A stretch of DNA of 64,000 bases from Ceriagrion tenellum (GCA_963169105.1 OY720633.1:161959780-162023779), one strand, 5' to 3'. Positions 49,549 through 62,329 are shown, counted from the first letter of the stretch. Numbers and translations are program-made. Notes: generated from the letters alone by a model not told the origin.

Positions 49549-49559
49549 AGCATTATATT
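49549..49559. repeat. Penelope fragment target-site duplication, left copy
   Basis: AGCATTATATT is repeated exactly at 49911-49921. Confidence 0.8.
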
Positions 49560-49910
49560 TTGTGTGTGAAATTCTCTCGGGATTCACACCGGGTTAAATT
49601 TTTGGCTGCTGCCAACGTTTCGATGGATAAACACTTCCATCGTCATCAGGGTAATTATGCCCAAGCCGCCTGCGTTCTTCCTTATATAGGGTCTTGGACG
49701 GTTACATCTGACTGACCATTGCTGTTTCTTCTTTCCGTTATTATCTTTTAAATTAATGGTTTCCGCCCTTGATTTATCGAGTACCCGAGTCCCGATCTAA
49801 GTTATTGGGCTGAAAATGTATTTCTATGGCTTCCTTACATATCCTTTCCAAATAAACATTGGCCTTGCATATGACTTTAGCATCACTAAAGGAGATGAGA
49901 TAAAGAGAAA
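49560..49910 (-). mobile_element. Penelope-like element 3' fragment (351 bp)
   Basis: On the minus strand the start encodes KANVYLERICKEAIEI and then NNLDRDSG, resembling the end of the GIY-YIG endonuclease region of Penelope-like elements (RxxREAIEIxxxPNNFNRxxG); a stop follows soon after. Downstream comes GATGACGATGGAAGTGTTTA-type sequence followed by CGAAACGTTGG and then GGTGTGAATCCCGAGAGAATTTCACA. From memory this 3' architecture recurs in arthropod Penelope-like repeats. An exact 11-bp duplication, AGCATTATATT, brackets the segment, showing a discrete short insertion. Inactive. Confidence 0.7.
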
Positions 49911-49921
49911 AGCATTATATT
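49911..49921. repeat. Penelope fragment target-site duplication, right copy
   Basis: AGCATTATATT, the exact partner of 49549-49559. Confidence 0.8.
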
Positions 49922-52129
49922 AATAAGAAACTAAATAGGTAACATATATTTTTTCACTTTTATCAATGCATATTTCTAATAAGTGCACACATTCAACGTT
50001 TCGTGAACATCTGTGCCAAAACAAAAATCGCTCCGACAACCCTAAGCACTCCAATGTTTTTCATGTGGTGGAGGAGGGCGGCCCTTCAGTCAAATGTCGC
50101 CGACAAATCTAGGCCAGAGTAACGGAGAGGTGGAGGGGGGAGAGAAGCGATTTTCTGGCGAGTATTCGTCGGTCTCTTTCGTCGATATGCTTTTTCTCGT
50201 AGCTTCTGCAGAAAGAGAGGAGTGTGAATGGAATCGGTGTCGGAGACGTGCGGCTACGATGATTATATTCTTCCTCGGTCGTCCATTGCTCACCTCCGCC
50301 GCGATAACACCGCTCGCCGCTCACTCTCAGTTATTGGAATCGAGCGACTGGAAAATCTCTGCTCCAGGAAATTCATTCATCGGCATAAGATATGAATCCG
50401 ATGCATTTCCACTCTCTTAAGATTGCTTTCTTTTTCCGAAAAGGAAACAGCGTTGGATTTACTCAGAATGCATTCTAAAGTTATGCATTCATTTGTTGAA
50501 GTCTTTCAGGCACTATTGACGTTTTCCAGATTTTAATGAAGCCCATGACCCATAAGCATAAATATGGAAGACGTATTCCATTGCAATAGGTATTTAAAGA
50601 GCTGAACGTTTTCTTTTTAAATGATGCTAAAATTATGTTTTTGCATTAAAAACTCGAGACAATTTCACAGTACCTTTTTTTGTGAAATTCCTCAATAAAG
50701 TTAAATTTATGGAAACATAATACCTATATGTGCTCAAGCATATTCAGTAAAAATTGGAATCCATATCAATGGTTTATGCTTATGTTAAGTATCTGAATTT
50801 TAGAGGAAAGAAATCCCTAAGCCTTAGTGGTAAAATCGCTTTCAGTTTGAAGTTTTATTCTTACATATTGGGATGAAGGGTATCCCTGCCAACCAAATAT
50901 CCTGAGTGTCCCAATTAGACCACGTCCCACTTAAAATTGAATTTTCCCCTTGGTGTCCAAATTTTAAATTATGCTGGAAGCTGCGAAGAAAACATATATC
51001 ACTATTGTTAGCTTATAATAATTCATAGAAAATATCTAAACATGATAGTACTTGAAAATGCTCACATTCTGTTGAAATAGAGCAATTATATTAATTGTCA
51101 ACAGTATGAATGCAAATTCAGACTAAAGCGTGACTACTAAGCTCATGTTCATTTCGTGACTGTAAGAAAGAGACGCATAGTGCATAATTTGTCGCAAATA
51201 TTGACACTGACCACTTCGCCAATACAACTTCAGTATGCAGCTATCCTGGATACGTTCTAGTAGGTCGGTTTGCTTTTGACTTTCATTCAGAATTTCCCGT
51301 TGATCTACGTACCTCCTTGTACCTTGAACGTATACCTCCTTGACTATATCTACAAGAATACGCTAGATTTGATTCAAGAGTTGGGGATTTTTATGATAAA
51401 ATTAACTTTTATATTTCCGAAATTTATTTACATGCAAGGCATCTGAATACGGTGTGACTGCCAAAGCCGACTGTGCGTTCTAAAATAAATTATATTGGGA
51501 GTAACAAAGTCTACATTACTATAATGGTGACATTCCACCAAGTTAAATCTTCAACTTTTGTAATTGAAATGTTTGAGATTATTTTTTTACCTTTCTTTCC
51601 TCTTCGAGAGGACTAAGAATATTGTTATCATGCCAAACTACATCGTACATCATAATTTCAAATATTTAAAGCAATAATCAAGTATTTAAACTATTAAAAA
51701 ATAATTTATGCTAATTGCACGACATTAGATAACATTTACTTTGAGTGTGTCTTGTTTCAGTCATGACGTTTTCCTCTAATCATCAATGAAGTTGACTCTT
51801 TCTCTGGTTTGCATCCATTGTGGGGGGGCAACACCCAAGGTTTTCCTGTTCTTTCACTTCATCTGCCATGAGAATAAATACCAGAAACAATACAAAAAGC
51901 TAAAGAAGGTAAATTATGAATCATATGAAGTCCTATTATTGTACTTGGATAAAAATGGAATGGGAAGATATATCTCCCTAAATTATCCCAGTTTTTTTCA
52001 CACAGTCAATCGTAGGAACAAATACTAGAAACAATACTAAAAACTACAGGCGATAAATCATGAATTACATAAATTCCTCCCACCCAACTTTGGGAAGTGG
52101 AGGACAGTTTCCGAGTCAGGATGAAAGAA
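49922..52129. other. Intron stretch with nothing recognised
   Basis: AT-rich except for a GC-richer part at 50060-50330, where overlapping frames on both strands are open without a recognised product. No repeat ends were recognised. Confidence 0.45.
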
Positions 52130-52660
52130 TGGTGTAATAGAGGGTGGGTGACATGAGAACGCACCCGCCTGATTTCTTTTTATTGGAAATGGATGAGAGG
52201 CGTGGTTAACGAGGCGTGGGAAGGGGAGAGGACCATCCAGCAGGGGGAATGGGTGAGATGAGGGCCAAGGGGGTCGCGGGGGGGGGGGGCGGTGGGGATG
52301 GCTAGACAGTCAAAGCGTGCTCTGCCAAGAGAGGCCAACACTCTCTGCCGGACGAAATCGAGCGAATGAACCAAGGACGAGGGAACTCTGGCGTCGTTCC
52401 ACTGATTTGTGTAATTAGATATTCCGTCCCCACTGTTTTCCCGTGGGGACAAAGGCGGAGACAGCAATCTCTCCATTCGACATTAGGCGACCTGAGACCT
52501 TTTTTCCAGTGCTGCGTCCAGGATTCATCACGACCCGCTGCGTTTCAAATCGCCTTTGCTTATGCCTTGTCAGATTCCCCCGTCCCTCTCTCCGAAACAT
52601 TTCTTGTCGTCAGCTTTATGGAAGGCAGAGAGGAATCAAAATGGGTGGGTGATGCGAGGC
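52130..52660. other. GC-rich island with a 12-G run
   Basis: G-rich on the + strand (12 consecutive G at 52278-52289) and richer in CpG than its surroundings. Frames of about 100 codons on both strands overlap and show no family. Function unknown. Confidence 0.35.
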
Positions 52661-53076
52661 CAATTCTATATGTTAACAATACTTTAGTATGAGACAGCCA
52701 TGCATGCATGTAAGTCTTCTCTATGCTGTTCTTGATATTCCATAGCCATAGCGTTGTCACGAAACTTCAACTAACGATAGATATACTTCAGAAATAGTAT
52801 TGCATAAAATATGATAATATGAATGGTCATCAATGCTTTTCAATTTTTTGGGAGTTTAAGAATGGATATATGAGCCGCATCAGCTTAGAAGCGTGAAGAA
52901 AAATAAAACTTGCCCTTTAGTTATGCATTTGGAGTTTCCTCTTAAACATAGAGAGGAATACTACGGTTTGTTTGTAGAGCTTAAAATATTATAAACGTAC
53001 CTAGTGCTCATGAAAGTAATAATGTCTTCATAGAAAACAACTTACTACCATTTATCATAAGCACGAACACAGCAAC
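52661..53076. other. Intron stretch with nothing recognised
   Basis: AT-rich non-coding DNA between the GC-rich island and the SINE; no feature was seen. Confidence 0.55.
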
Positions 53077-53170
53077 CTTGTCCTGGGTGGTGAAATCAAA
53101 CCCAGGTAGGATTAGAACCCATGACCCTTTGACTGGCAAATAAAGCCGTTACGCCGCCACAGGGGCCGGC
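53077..53170 (-). repeat. tRNA-derived SINE
   Basis: The minus strand reads GCCGGCCCCTGTGGCGGCGTAACGGC (head plus A-box region, about 53170-53145) and then GGGTTCTAATCCT (B box, 53120-53108). An imperfect stem, CCTGGGT...ACCCAGG, lies in the body after it (53082-53106 on the plus strand). Box order and spacing (about 35 bases) are those of a RNA polymerase III internal promoter. The clearest SINE in the window. Confidence 0.7.
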
Positions 53171-54829
53171 AAACATGAATCAAAATGAATCTATCTTTAG
53201 AGGAGTTGGAATGATTTTAACTGAAGAATATTTTTTATTTTAAGATAAATGAACGCATTATTACAGGGATTTTAAATGCATTACCATTTTTAAAGCATTG
53301 ATTTAACTAAAACTAAAAGTGAAACATTAAATGTTTCATATGTATCAAACTTATGTCTAACCTTATTAGCCTCAAGACTGCTTTGCAATAAAAATTTCGA
53401 TGAAGCTGTTACTCAAGTTTTTTCGATACGTCAGGCTCTAATCTTAGATAAAGTAAGGTCTACTCAAGTTTTAACGGACTAGTATGCTAGTTGAATGAAT
53501 TTTCAGTAGTAAGAAGTCATGGCTTGCATTTCCATCAGTTCGGAGTAGGGAGATAGTCAAACAATGATTTTCCGGTACTGCATGAAGCATCGATCCGAAA
53601 TTTAGTAAAAATTGATTATTTTTGGTACATTGTGTCGAAAAGATTTCAATTCTTCAATCTTGAAAGAAAAGATTCAGGAAAATTGAACTATCAATCACAG
53701 CTGAAATGGGGAGATCATTGTCACGTTGCTTGGGGTTTTGTTTTAAGTTGCTTTTTTCACACTCAATATAAACTCCGGTTAAAAGAATATATGGCACCAA
53801 TGAGATTTCTAACCGCTCACCTTGTCTTAATATCGCTATTTGTGTTTTTTAAATTATTTTTAAATACTGGATTTTTAAGGATAGCTTTCACGTCATCCGG
53901 TGAACACATTCAAAAATGACACTTTGCTGTTGATACTTCACGAATTATTTTCACATATTCTTTTCTTCAAAGAATTCTCTTAGCTTATTTGCTTAAATGC
54001 AATGAATAATTTGGATTTAGCTCTTTCTAACTTGCAGGTGAGCTAAATTCCTGTTACTTCGTATCAGAAATGTTTTTGTATCAATTACATACCTCAGACA
54101 TTTGAAATTTCGCAGCTTATTATCAACATTAATAATGCAATGCCCTATACTAGATCCAGTCCAGTAGGCCCTCGTTCCATATCCTGCGTAGATCATAGGC
54201 GAGCAGAAATAGTATACGTGACTTGTAGAAGGGTCAGGTAATTCATGCGCTAAGAGATTTCGGTATATCATCAAAAAAGGTGAAAACATTAAAGGGATTG
54301 TGGGGTTACTTTGGAAGTACCTCTTCGAATGCTTAATATCAGAAATACAAGAAAAATCTACAAGTTCTAAAATTTTTATTATTCCATAGTTGAAAGAGAA
54401 ATTCTTATCTTCCACCACCTTCTTTGGCCTTCAGAAGTTTTCAATTACAATTATATTTTTAAATTACCTTTATTAACGAAAAGGAGATTATTGAAGGCAG
54501 TGAAGTACATAATTCAGTTCAAGTCAAAATAAATTTATTTATTTTGGTTGTCTCCTGTGATGTGTGTGTGCCTACCACCTGCATAGAGTTATCTCTTCTA
54601 AAAAATATTACGTTGCCGTCATTAAAAGACTTCATCAATCTATGGTGGTGCTTCTATCACTTAAATAAAATGAAATATGATTCTGGAGAAAAAGATCTTC
54701 GAAGATTCACGATAGATTTTCATTCTCGAAAAATCCAGCGGTAATCATAGCAATAATTTTTAGCTCTACCTGTATGCATTGCATATACTGCGTGGGTGTT
54801 GAGCGTCATATCTTAATTTAGGGATTTGG
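53171..54829. other. Intron stretch with nothing recognised
   Basis: AT-rich. A 133-codon minus frame (54017-54418) is open, with a tyrosine-rich centre (54130-54240) but no family I recognise. It may be a degraded repeat. Confidence 0.4.
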
Positions 54830-55560
54830 CCGTTTTCTTTGAGGCGTTCACGCTCTCCGCAGTTTAATGCGGAGTCTTAAGGGACTTGAGATCGGATGAA
54901 TGCGCACCACAAGGGCCTGCGTGTGGGCGCTCACACAAAGGAATCACAGCGATGCAAATGAACCAACATTTTGCCACGGCGGCTCCCAAAAGGTGCAGGA
55001 CCTGAAAATTCATATTCCCTCCCTAGTTGGGAGTAGTGGTTCGTGAGAGGGGGAGCTTAAGCGAGCGGCCTATAGGGCCGCGATAGGGTGACAGAGAGTG
55101 AATAGGGAATAGCAGGATGCGTGGGAGGGGAGTGTCCTTTATCTCCCGGGGGCAGCTCGGCCAATGCGTGTCTGACTGGACCCTTAGGACCGAAGAGAGA
55201 AGGACTATGCTAGGCTCCCTTTATACCTGTGTGTGAGTGCAAAGCAAGTTTCGTAACTAGGTGATGAATAAGGGATAAGAAAGGCAAAGGGCGGAAGAGG
55301 ACTTTTGGGGAGTTTCTAAGGCGGAAGGCGAAGGGGTGGGGGTGGAAATGAGAGCCCGAGTCCTGGGGGCCGTGCCACGAGCGAGGGTGGAGGGGGAGGG
55401 GGTCGGCGGGGGATGAGCCGAGTGACGCAGGCGAGCTTTTTCGCGGCCACCGTCGTCTTGGCTGTATACGCCGAGGGACGAGGTGGGGCGGGAGGCCGCC
55501 GGAGGCGAAGGCTAGTCGGCTGCGGGGAAGAAGACGAGAGCCGAGCAGAAGAAGCATTAG
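54830..55560. other. GC-rich, CpG-containing island
   Basis: Composition rises from about 54840 and peaks at 55320-55540, where the + strand is G-rich. A 115-codon minus frame (55210-55557) is proline-, arginine- and serine-rich and looks like a by-product of composition. No repeat boundary was seen. Confidence 0.4.
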
Positions 55561-57519
55561 GGTTACAAATATAAATGATTTAGGCGGAAAATGGACCGCT
55601 TAAAACTTGGTGCGGGAGGAACATGCGGAGGCTTGGAAACAGTGTCCTCTAGGGAGGGGTTTCTGGGAAATGACGGCATGGTGTTAAGACGTTAACGCCA
55701 ATTTCCTAGTTTGATGATGTGGAGTGAGGAGTTTCGCAAAGAGTTTAATCCAATGTTTTAGCTAAGATTATGAAAGCTATTTCCGTTTTTTTTTAGGATG
55801 GGGTTAGCGTAATGTTTTTTTTCAACATCAAATTTTGTCGTTTGAACAATTTTATCAACTGTGACCTATTTTTTTCCTATTTTTAAATGATAATATTTAA
55901 AATACACGTTTTTAAAAATTCTTTCAAAAATTACAGTTTAGCAGTGACAAATACAAGTTTTTCTCTTGATAATTACTTTAGTTTCACAAATTATGGCTTT
56001 TTACCTTGGGAGCTTGACTTCACCGACGCAAAATTAGACTGTAAACAATTCAGCAGATTGGAAAGTAAAGTAATTGAGCTCTCATCAATTTTTCACGATG
56101 GAAGCAATTACTTTATGGCTGGTGGTGGTGTAGCTGGCATTAACGGCTATTACTTCATTAAAACTCAAGTTTAAATATTGAAATGCGAATCATAAGAAGC
56201 TGAGCCAATCGTTCGCATTAATCATAGTTGTTTAATTTATGTCCAACGTAACAACTTCTTATCTATCTTTTTTTTCATAATTTTCAGAAATTAGGCACTC
56301 TAATGCAATGGATTCAGTATACCAGTGAATATTTTTTAGATTGGTTACAATGACTGCAACACCTAGCTCCAGTAGATATTATAAACTTTTTCCACTAGAC
56401 CATAGTGGTCATTTTGATGCAGAGTGCTTGATACAGCAATCGTTACTCGAATTAAAATGGTCCCCGTGAAATTTCCCTTTCGTTCATTTCTGAATTTGTA
56501 ATTGCGTCCTAAAATTGTAGCCAAGATGAATCGAAGCTATTCGCTAGGACTCGTTGACTCTAAGGTAGAATGCTTACACTGTCTTTCGCCGAACACTTGC
56601 CAAATGAGATGCATTTTTTCCGAATTTTATTCATTATTGGTTTATTAGGAAATCATTGTGAGCTCCAGATATTGAATAACATTTGCCACCACCATCGAGG
56701 AAAGGAAACGAAAATCTTGGGAAAGGCTACGTCAACATTACTCGGTCGGAAGCCATTTTTTCCACAAAATGTTTCTTTAATTGCCATTCTCTTGGAGGTG
56801 AAAAAATACAGCATATGGTATGAAATGTAAGGGAAGTGAAAGGTGTATCCAGGGTTCACAATAATTTGACCCTGATGTCGTAATAATTTAATTTTTTCAA
56901 CTTTCAATTTCAGCGAGTTATTTTATCGGAAAATCCAAACGGGATAGAAAAAGCCAAAAATAAGTATTTACCTAAATGATATTCAATCTGTTAAGTTCTC
57001 TTAGAGTAGAAGAAGCTTATTTCTAAGAGAACGTAATACAGTTCTATGTGCGATTAACAAAATCCTATAAACATGTACCTATCTATTTATTTCAAAGGAT
57101 AATTTGAACCAAATGTGACCTACAAAACAATATGTCTGACTTCACCAGAAGAAATATTCAGAAAAAAATATTCATTACTCTAGCTCACACCTGATAAATA
57201 CCACCAAGGAGAAACTTGCATTCGGCAACTAGCGATACTTGCGTGAGGTGCCACTGTCTTTTAGATTGTGAGAGTTGCTACTCATGAGCACTTATTTAAA
57301 CTGCTGATGGGACATTTTTGTCTCATTAAAAATTTGAATCGTCTATGCCTCTCTTAATATTTTTCATTTTCATTTTGAAAAGAAATTTTCATCCTCCAAC
57401 TCGTAATTTCAAAGGAAAAACTAGAAATAACTTTAACAGCTGATGAGAGGTATTTGTCCCGTAAAGGAAATCAGCTCTGTTTATCGTATTACATAATTAG
57501 TGGTTGTAGAATTCTTGTA
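55561..57519. other. Intron stretch with nothing recognised
   Basis: AT-rich non-coding DNA without recognised repeats. Frames of 84-95 codons (55887 +, 56570 +, 56653 -) have no family. Confidence 0.5.
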
Positions 57520-58622
57520 ATATTCTTTCAGAATTATTGTATGGTATTTTATTAATTTTTTTGGTTAAATCTTTATGACCAGGGTCCCAAATATTCGTGG
57601 CATATTCGAGGTGTGGCCTAACCAGAGCAAAGTAGCATCTCTCTTTTACTTTTTCATCTGAGGACTTTCCTTTAAAAGTTTAACAAAACGAAGTTTCTTT
57701 AATTCTGTGCCGCATATGCTTTTTATTTGTGTTTCCCACGATATATCAGAAGTTAAGGTAATTCCAAGATATTTTGCTGTATGTGAAAATTTTATGTTTA
57801 CTTCACAAACAGTATAGGTATGGCATTTAAGTGATGACTTTCTGAGGAAGTGAACCGTGGTGCATTCACTAATATTAAATTCTAATCCCCCACTCCTTGC
57901 ACCACGAATGAACGTTGTTAAGGTCCGATGACAGAACTTCAAAGTCCGCTTCTTCGATTTTTTCACGGTAGATAAATGTATCGTCTGCAAATAATATTAA
58001 TTTACTGCTAACTCGACAACTTAGATCATTAATGTAAATGATGAATGAAAGAGGGCCGATCACGCTCCCTTGAGAAATACCAGATGTGACTTCGCCCATT
58101 TCAGAGCTAAAAGCATCAATAACTACTTTTTGTTTTCGCTCACTGAGAAAGTTCCTTATCCAATTCACTATTTTTTAATAACTCCGCATGGATGCAATTT
58201 ATAAATGAGTTTTATGTGAGGAACCTCGTCGAATGTCTTCTGGAAATCAAGGAATATCGTGCCTACTCGCTTTTTCGATTCACCTGATTTTAGGATATCA
58301 TGAAGGAAGAGCGCAAGCTGTGTTTAGTAGTACCTGCTCTTACGGAAGTCATGATGACTGCTTTTTAAGAAGTTACGATAATCCAGGAATGTCATTATAT
58401 TGCAAACGACAATGTATTCGAGGATCTTGCATAAAAGTGATGTTAACGATATAAGTTGGTAATTTCCTGGGTCATTTCTATTTCTTTTTTTTAAATATCG
58501 GTGTGACGTTGGCTATTTTCCAGTCTTGGGGTACCTTGCCTTCGGATAAGGATTTGCTAAATATAATTTCTAATAATTGTGCAATTTGTGGTGCTAATTC
58601 CTTGAGCCCGAGTGCAGGTACG
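57520..58622 (-). pseudogene. Broken LINE reverse transcriptase (CR1/Jockey-like)
   Basis: The minus strand, read from 58622 down, encodes consecutive RT blocks in shifting frames: VPALGLKELAPQIAQLLEII, then DWKIANVTPIFKK, then FLDFQKTFDEVPH (about 58255-58217), then SGISQGSVIGPL and the catalytic FADD (57991-57980), then KYLGITLTSDISW and finally RCYFALVRPHLEYA. At least four frame breaks separate these blocks (poly-A runs near 58485 and 58175, and near 57890 and 57665), plus stops. The 5' part (endonuclease, ORF1) and a 3' tail are missing, and no flanking duplication is visible. Block order and motifs are those of CR1/Jockey-type non-LTR elements; the copy is long dead. Confidence 0.85.
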
Positions 58623-58629
58623 TCGTACG

Positions 58630-59160
58630 CGAGGGTGAGGTACGTATGAATCACCGTGAATCACTTAGATTTCGGTGCAGTGATGCTGAATTACTGGGCG
58701 TATTATTGAAGTTAAATCGCTTAAATACCGTGGTAAGTAACCTATGAGTCCTTTGGCGATATCGGTCGGGATGGACCAAGACATTGACTTCGGAGCGATA
58801 TGACGAGGGTGGGAGGCGATGACACTCCAGAGGGCGGGAGGCCGTTGACCCCCTCCCGACTGCTATATCATAACCCGAAGACGATTGCTCGGGGTATTCT
58901 TCTTGTCGGACACTGGAGGCAAATTTACTCCTATTAAACCTTGCCACTAAGCATACGCCGGAATTTTAATTCCTTATTGCACCCACCCTATCCTTAAACG
59001 GGGCCCGATCGTCGATAAAATACCGACTCGAATCCGCCGTGCCCCTAGACCGCTCGGGCACGACAGGTATACGTTCTACACCTGGGTACTTGTTACTTTT
59101 AATCAAACGCAGTTGTTTAGTTATTCCATCACGTTGAATTGTTGTGTCAGTCATCGGTTC
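58630..59160 (-). other. CpG-rich block beside the LINE remnant
   Basis: Richer in GC and CpG than its neighbours. Two successive minus-strand frames (59154-58966 and 58947-58651) almost abut, with basic, serine-rich predicted products that I do not recognise. It lies immediately upstream of the broken LINE in the same orientation but does not encode endonuclease or known LINE ORF1 motifs. It may be part of another mobile element. Confidence 0.35.
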
Positions 59161-60689
59161 GTAAAAGTCAGGAATGTCTAAATTGTGTATCTCCCTTGTA
59201 AATCTCCGAAAAAAGATGTTTTCACGTCTTGTATGGGGTGCCTGACGTTAGTCCCTGGATGAATATACCTAAAAATAAATGAAAAGTGCCTACAGAAATG
59301 CACATAAGCAGAGGCTCGTAGGATGTTGGAAAACTGCAATTGATTGATTGAAAGAGCATGATGCGTTTCTTGGTCTCCTGCATGTCACGGGTGACACTAA
59401 ATCCAAAGGAATAGAGGTGGAACCTCTGTGGTCTGGGATAATGTATAAATGAGCTACTAATGACGAAAATACGAGAGATATTCTTTTGAGATTTCCTGAG
59501 GAACTGGTCAAGGGGCATGTAGAAACTCAGGTCAGTATATCACCCGATAACTATTGAATTCTATTGAATCTATCTATTGGATCTATTGAAAGACCGGTCC
59601 GCGTAGTCGCTGCCAGGCTCTAAACCGCTGTTTAGAGATAAACGATGGTTTCAGACTGTTTTTTAGACACTGGAAGTGTGAGAGAAATGCGTTAGCTGGA
59701 TTTCATATTTGTGTGCATCTTGTAAGCGTCAATGTAAAAATGAGGTTCGTGCATGGAGGATAAATTCTTATCCAGAAAAGCTTTAGGTTTCTCCGGCGTA
59801 TCTGGTGAAGAAAAATTTCGAAAGAAGAAGAATCTCGGGTTTTCAATCGGGTTAGAGGAAACATCGAGAGATATGAAACTTTCATCCCGGTTGAGCACTC
59901 GAGAGATCTTCCTTTACCTATTTAGAGTTCTATATATTCATATCTCTTTTTTGAATAAGCTAAATCTTGACCTTGATTTAATGGAAAAATGTTTTCTTTA
60001 TGATGTTATTTGCTGATGTCATATCTTATTATATTTGACACAATATTCACAAGGTAAGTTATGATTCAGGCCATATTGTATAAAAATTTGTGCCAAAAAT
60101 TATTAATTGTGCCTGAAGGATATTTACAATTATTTGATCCTCGACTGGAAAATTTTCCCTGATAAAATAATCATTTTCTGAAAAAATGAGAATGTTAAGA
60201 GACCCAGGAATTATCAGAGCAATGATGGGACATTGTAATATACGTTTAAATTTTTTGTGAATTTTCTTTGGTATTATAACAGTATAAATCATGGTCACGC
60301 ATAGCAACAAGTCGATATTTACTTGTGGTTACGAGGATATGAGGATTTAGATCGATTTTCTGAAATAATGATTATTAAAGAGGGATAAAAAGTCACCAAG
60401 AAATATTTTGAGGGAACTGATTCAAATTCCAAGTAAAAAAAGTAATTTCAATTACTACAATTCTTATGGACTATTCTCCTTCACACTCTGCGTATCATCA
60501 TCTTTTGCAGATTATAATGACCTTTTTTATCTTCATCACGTTTTCGAACGAGTCTTGAGATTTTATTTCATTGTAGGACGCCAATTCTCGAGACGATTCT
60601 ACGATGGGAAGTTAAAACTGGTCTCTGGTTTTCGCTACTTGCGTTCACATTATCATTTCCCTTGCGCTGGCTCAGAAATGAAAGGGCGG
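59161..60689. other. Intron stretch with nothing recognised
   Basis: AT-rich. A CTATTGAAT-type short direct repeat lies near 59550-59590. No gene was recognised. Confidence 0.5.
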
Positions 60690-60970
60690 ATCGAATGCGG
60701 CAGAGCAGTGGGAAAATTTTCGGAATGGCGTTGTGGGAATGAGGAGAGAATTAACCCTTTTAGACACACCGTATATACCCACGGTTCTCAACCGCCATTC
60801 ACCTCTTGCCCTCTCCAGAAATCCAGTGCATGCAATACCCCAACCCATCCCTTCACCCTTACTCCCCAACCCCCTCCTCTCCACCAACCCCATCCTCCCC
60901 CGAGCCCGATGCTCATTGTTTCCAAGCGACGTTGGAGAAGGCGGCGTTGTTTCGTTTCCAATAATGGAGA
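60690..60970. other. Pyrimidine-rich, GC-elevated patch
   Basis: C/T-rich on the + strand (60820-60910). It carries the end of a 192-codon + frame (60408-60986) that turns proline- and arginine-rich and shows no domain. Likely non-coding. Confidence 0.35.
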
Positions 60971-62329
60971 AGCTGTGTTCCTCTAGAAGCTGGGTTTCTC
61001 TTTATTCTTTTTTGTTTTCAACTTCATGCTCTTGGAAACTGCCAGAATTGCTTGATAAAAGCATCTATAACTGCAAACTGACTGATAGTTAAGTATATCT
61101 TTTCCTTGTCTTCAATTAATTAACCCTTAGGAGCTTCTAAAGCCACAAATTTTTATAAAAATATTAAGTTTCCAACACCCAGGTTAATATAATAAGGTTC
61201 ATAAAAAATAAAAATGGAACTTTAAAAGAATGATTGAATTAAACAAATTAATTTTTCATTTTTGGCCTTTGCTATAACGTTGCTATATTCAAATATGCCT
61301 TGTTTTTTTCAAATCGTTTGCCTCTCGATTTCACCTCTCTTCTGGGAACTACTTTGGTAGCCGCCACAGGGGGTGTTAGTACACAGGCCGTGTAAAGGTT
61401 TTATAAATTAGGTTATGGGGAGGTAAAATGATGAAGTCTAGTAAGAGAGTGTTTTGAGTGGAGCTCAGTGTTTATGAAAGCAACTTATAGATTGATATTA
61501 TGACGTGAAATAAAACGAAAGTTTGAACCCTTTTGTTTGGACATGCATATTTTATAATATAGCCTCTATCAGACCTAGAAATGTAGTGTGGCGTCAAAAT
61601 GATACTCTCTGGGTAAATTTTGTGCAGGGCCTATACTATCGAGAGCTGTTGTCCTTGTAATTATTGAATTATGCATAATACATAAATTAAATGATTAGTT
61701 TATTTAAATAAGAAGGAATAAATAGCTAAAAACGGAAGTTTTTTTACTCCAAGGCAATTATCTAAAAACCATTATTTATTAAAAATCACTATTTTGTTTA
61801 AAAAACATGTATTTTTTACTGTTAAAATAGGTTTTGTAAGCCTAGGCTGTATATAAGCCAAAATTGTTGTAACATTAAAAGATAAGAATAAGGAAGTGAC
61901 TTTCAGTGGAAGTGGAAGTCATTTTTACATTTTAAAATAATATTTTTACTTTGAATTGAGCATGACTATGAACCAGAATCAAAATATATTTCGCAAAGGT
62001 AATTGGAATATATTTCATTAAATGTTTTTTTTTTAAATTGCAGTATTTTCATCCCATTAGTGCTGCTGCATGTACAGGGTATGGAATGTGTGTAATTACT
62101 GCAATTAACTGCCACAGGGTTTTTTTATGCGCGGGAATTTCGTTTGGTGAATCATAAATATCGCAATTGACATTAATCATATTTTTGAGATATTGGACTT
62201 GAGTTAGTGGAAAAGCATTCAGCAGTTTATGATGTGACCCAAAGAAACGATGAAACTATGAAATGACGGCAGAATATTGCATGAGATTTTTCTTTACTTC
62301 ATATCCTTTTCACGGATGCCTTCTCTTCG
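60971..62329. other. Intron stretch with nothing recognised
   Basis: AT-rich non-coding DNA. Confidence 0.5.

Noticed and set aside
58233..58454. Plus-strand frame of 73 codons
   Set aside because: It is the antisense shadow of the broken LINE reverse transcriptase on the minus strand.
60408..60986. 192-codon plus-strand frame
   Set aside because: No domain; the second half is composition-driven proline and arginine runs over a pyrimidine-rich tract.
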